From NCBI RefSeq assembly GCF_003609635.1, contig NZ_MCIA01000019.1, forward strand, positions 1 through 50,055: 50,055 nt of DNA, in the 5' to 3' direction. The notes below the pieces were generated by a model. It had not been told where the DNA came from. It worked only from the letters and a program-made list of their open reading frames with translations, and made no database searches. The stretch comes from Lacrimispora algidixylanolytica (lineage in GTDB: Bacteria > Bacillota > Clostridia > Lachnospirales > Lachnospiraceae). Below are positions 49,148-50,055 of the stretch, piece after piece. How positions within the stretch are numbered: the first letter of the stretch is position 1; every line of letters begins with the position of its first letter. The position numbers and the translations under genes were made by a program.

Positions 49148-50055
<908 letters not shown>

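Overview
The window looks like a chromosomal segment of a spore-forming, anaerobic Firmicute of the Lachnospiraceae, probably close to Lacrimispora or the former Clostridium saccharolyticum/indolis group. The grounds are strong AGGAGG-type ribosome binding sites with frequent GTG and TTG starts, a Firmicutes L10 leader, a T-box in front of an archaeal-type prolyl-tRNA synthetase, and sporulation genes (spoIIID, sipL, ytvI, a CotS-like coat protein, a BclA-like collagen protein). Genus placement is inference. No tRNA, rRNA, CRISPR array, insertion sequence or prophage was seen.

Layout. 1-4.1 kb: a FadR-type GntR regulator diverging from a probable cysteine desulfidase and a gamma-glutamyl peptide hydrolase, then a small orphan gene and a low-molecular-weight tyrosine phosphatase. 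4.1-10.6 kb: an HD-GYP c-di-GMP phosphodiesterase diverging from an AraC regulator that leads a GH3 glycosidase and an SGNH acetylesterase, a likely hemicellulose side-chain locus. 10.7-18.3 kb: spoIIID, then a highly structured RNA with its own promoter and terminator, then a six-gene polyamine operon (arginine to agmatine to N-carbamoylputrescine to putrescine, plus the carboxyspermidine route and a SpeE homologue). 18.3-25.4 kb: a PrcB-like lipoprotein, cysE, sipL, a GIY-YIG protein with a structured leader, a hemolysin III homologue, a nitroreductase, an RluA-type pseudouridine synthase and ytvI. 25.4-34.5 kb: an HD nucleotidase, T-box-proS, cca, a CotS-like protein, a phosphohexomutase, a CmpB-type membrane protein and an ABC-F ATPase.

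34.5-41 kb: a 0.6 kb noncoding island dense in perfect inverted repeats, then mreB, recD2, comF, a GNAT acetyltransferase and a MerR-methyltransferase fusion. 41-43.9 kb: rfbA, rfbB and rfbD (dTDP-rhamnose synthesis without rfbC), preceded by a promoter with the long spacer and dyad typical of MerR control. 44-47.6 kb: rpmG-secE-nusG-rplK-rplA and rplJ-rplL, with two L1-binding-site mimics, an L10 leader and a repeated two-hairpin intergenic element. 47.6-50 kb: a cold-shock protein with an attenuator-like leader, a polysaccharide deacetylase, and the C-terminal part of a collagen-like spore-surface protein that runs off the window.

The best candidates for something undescribed are the roughly 330-nt structured RNA in front of the polyamine operon, the MerR-methyltransferase fusion facing a MerR-type promoter before the rhamnose genes, and the palindrome-dense island downstream of the ABC-F gene. 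All gene functions are inferred from recognisable motifs; no database search was run.
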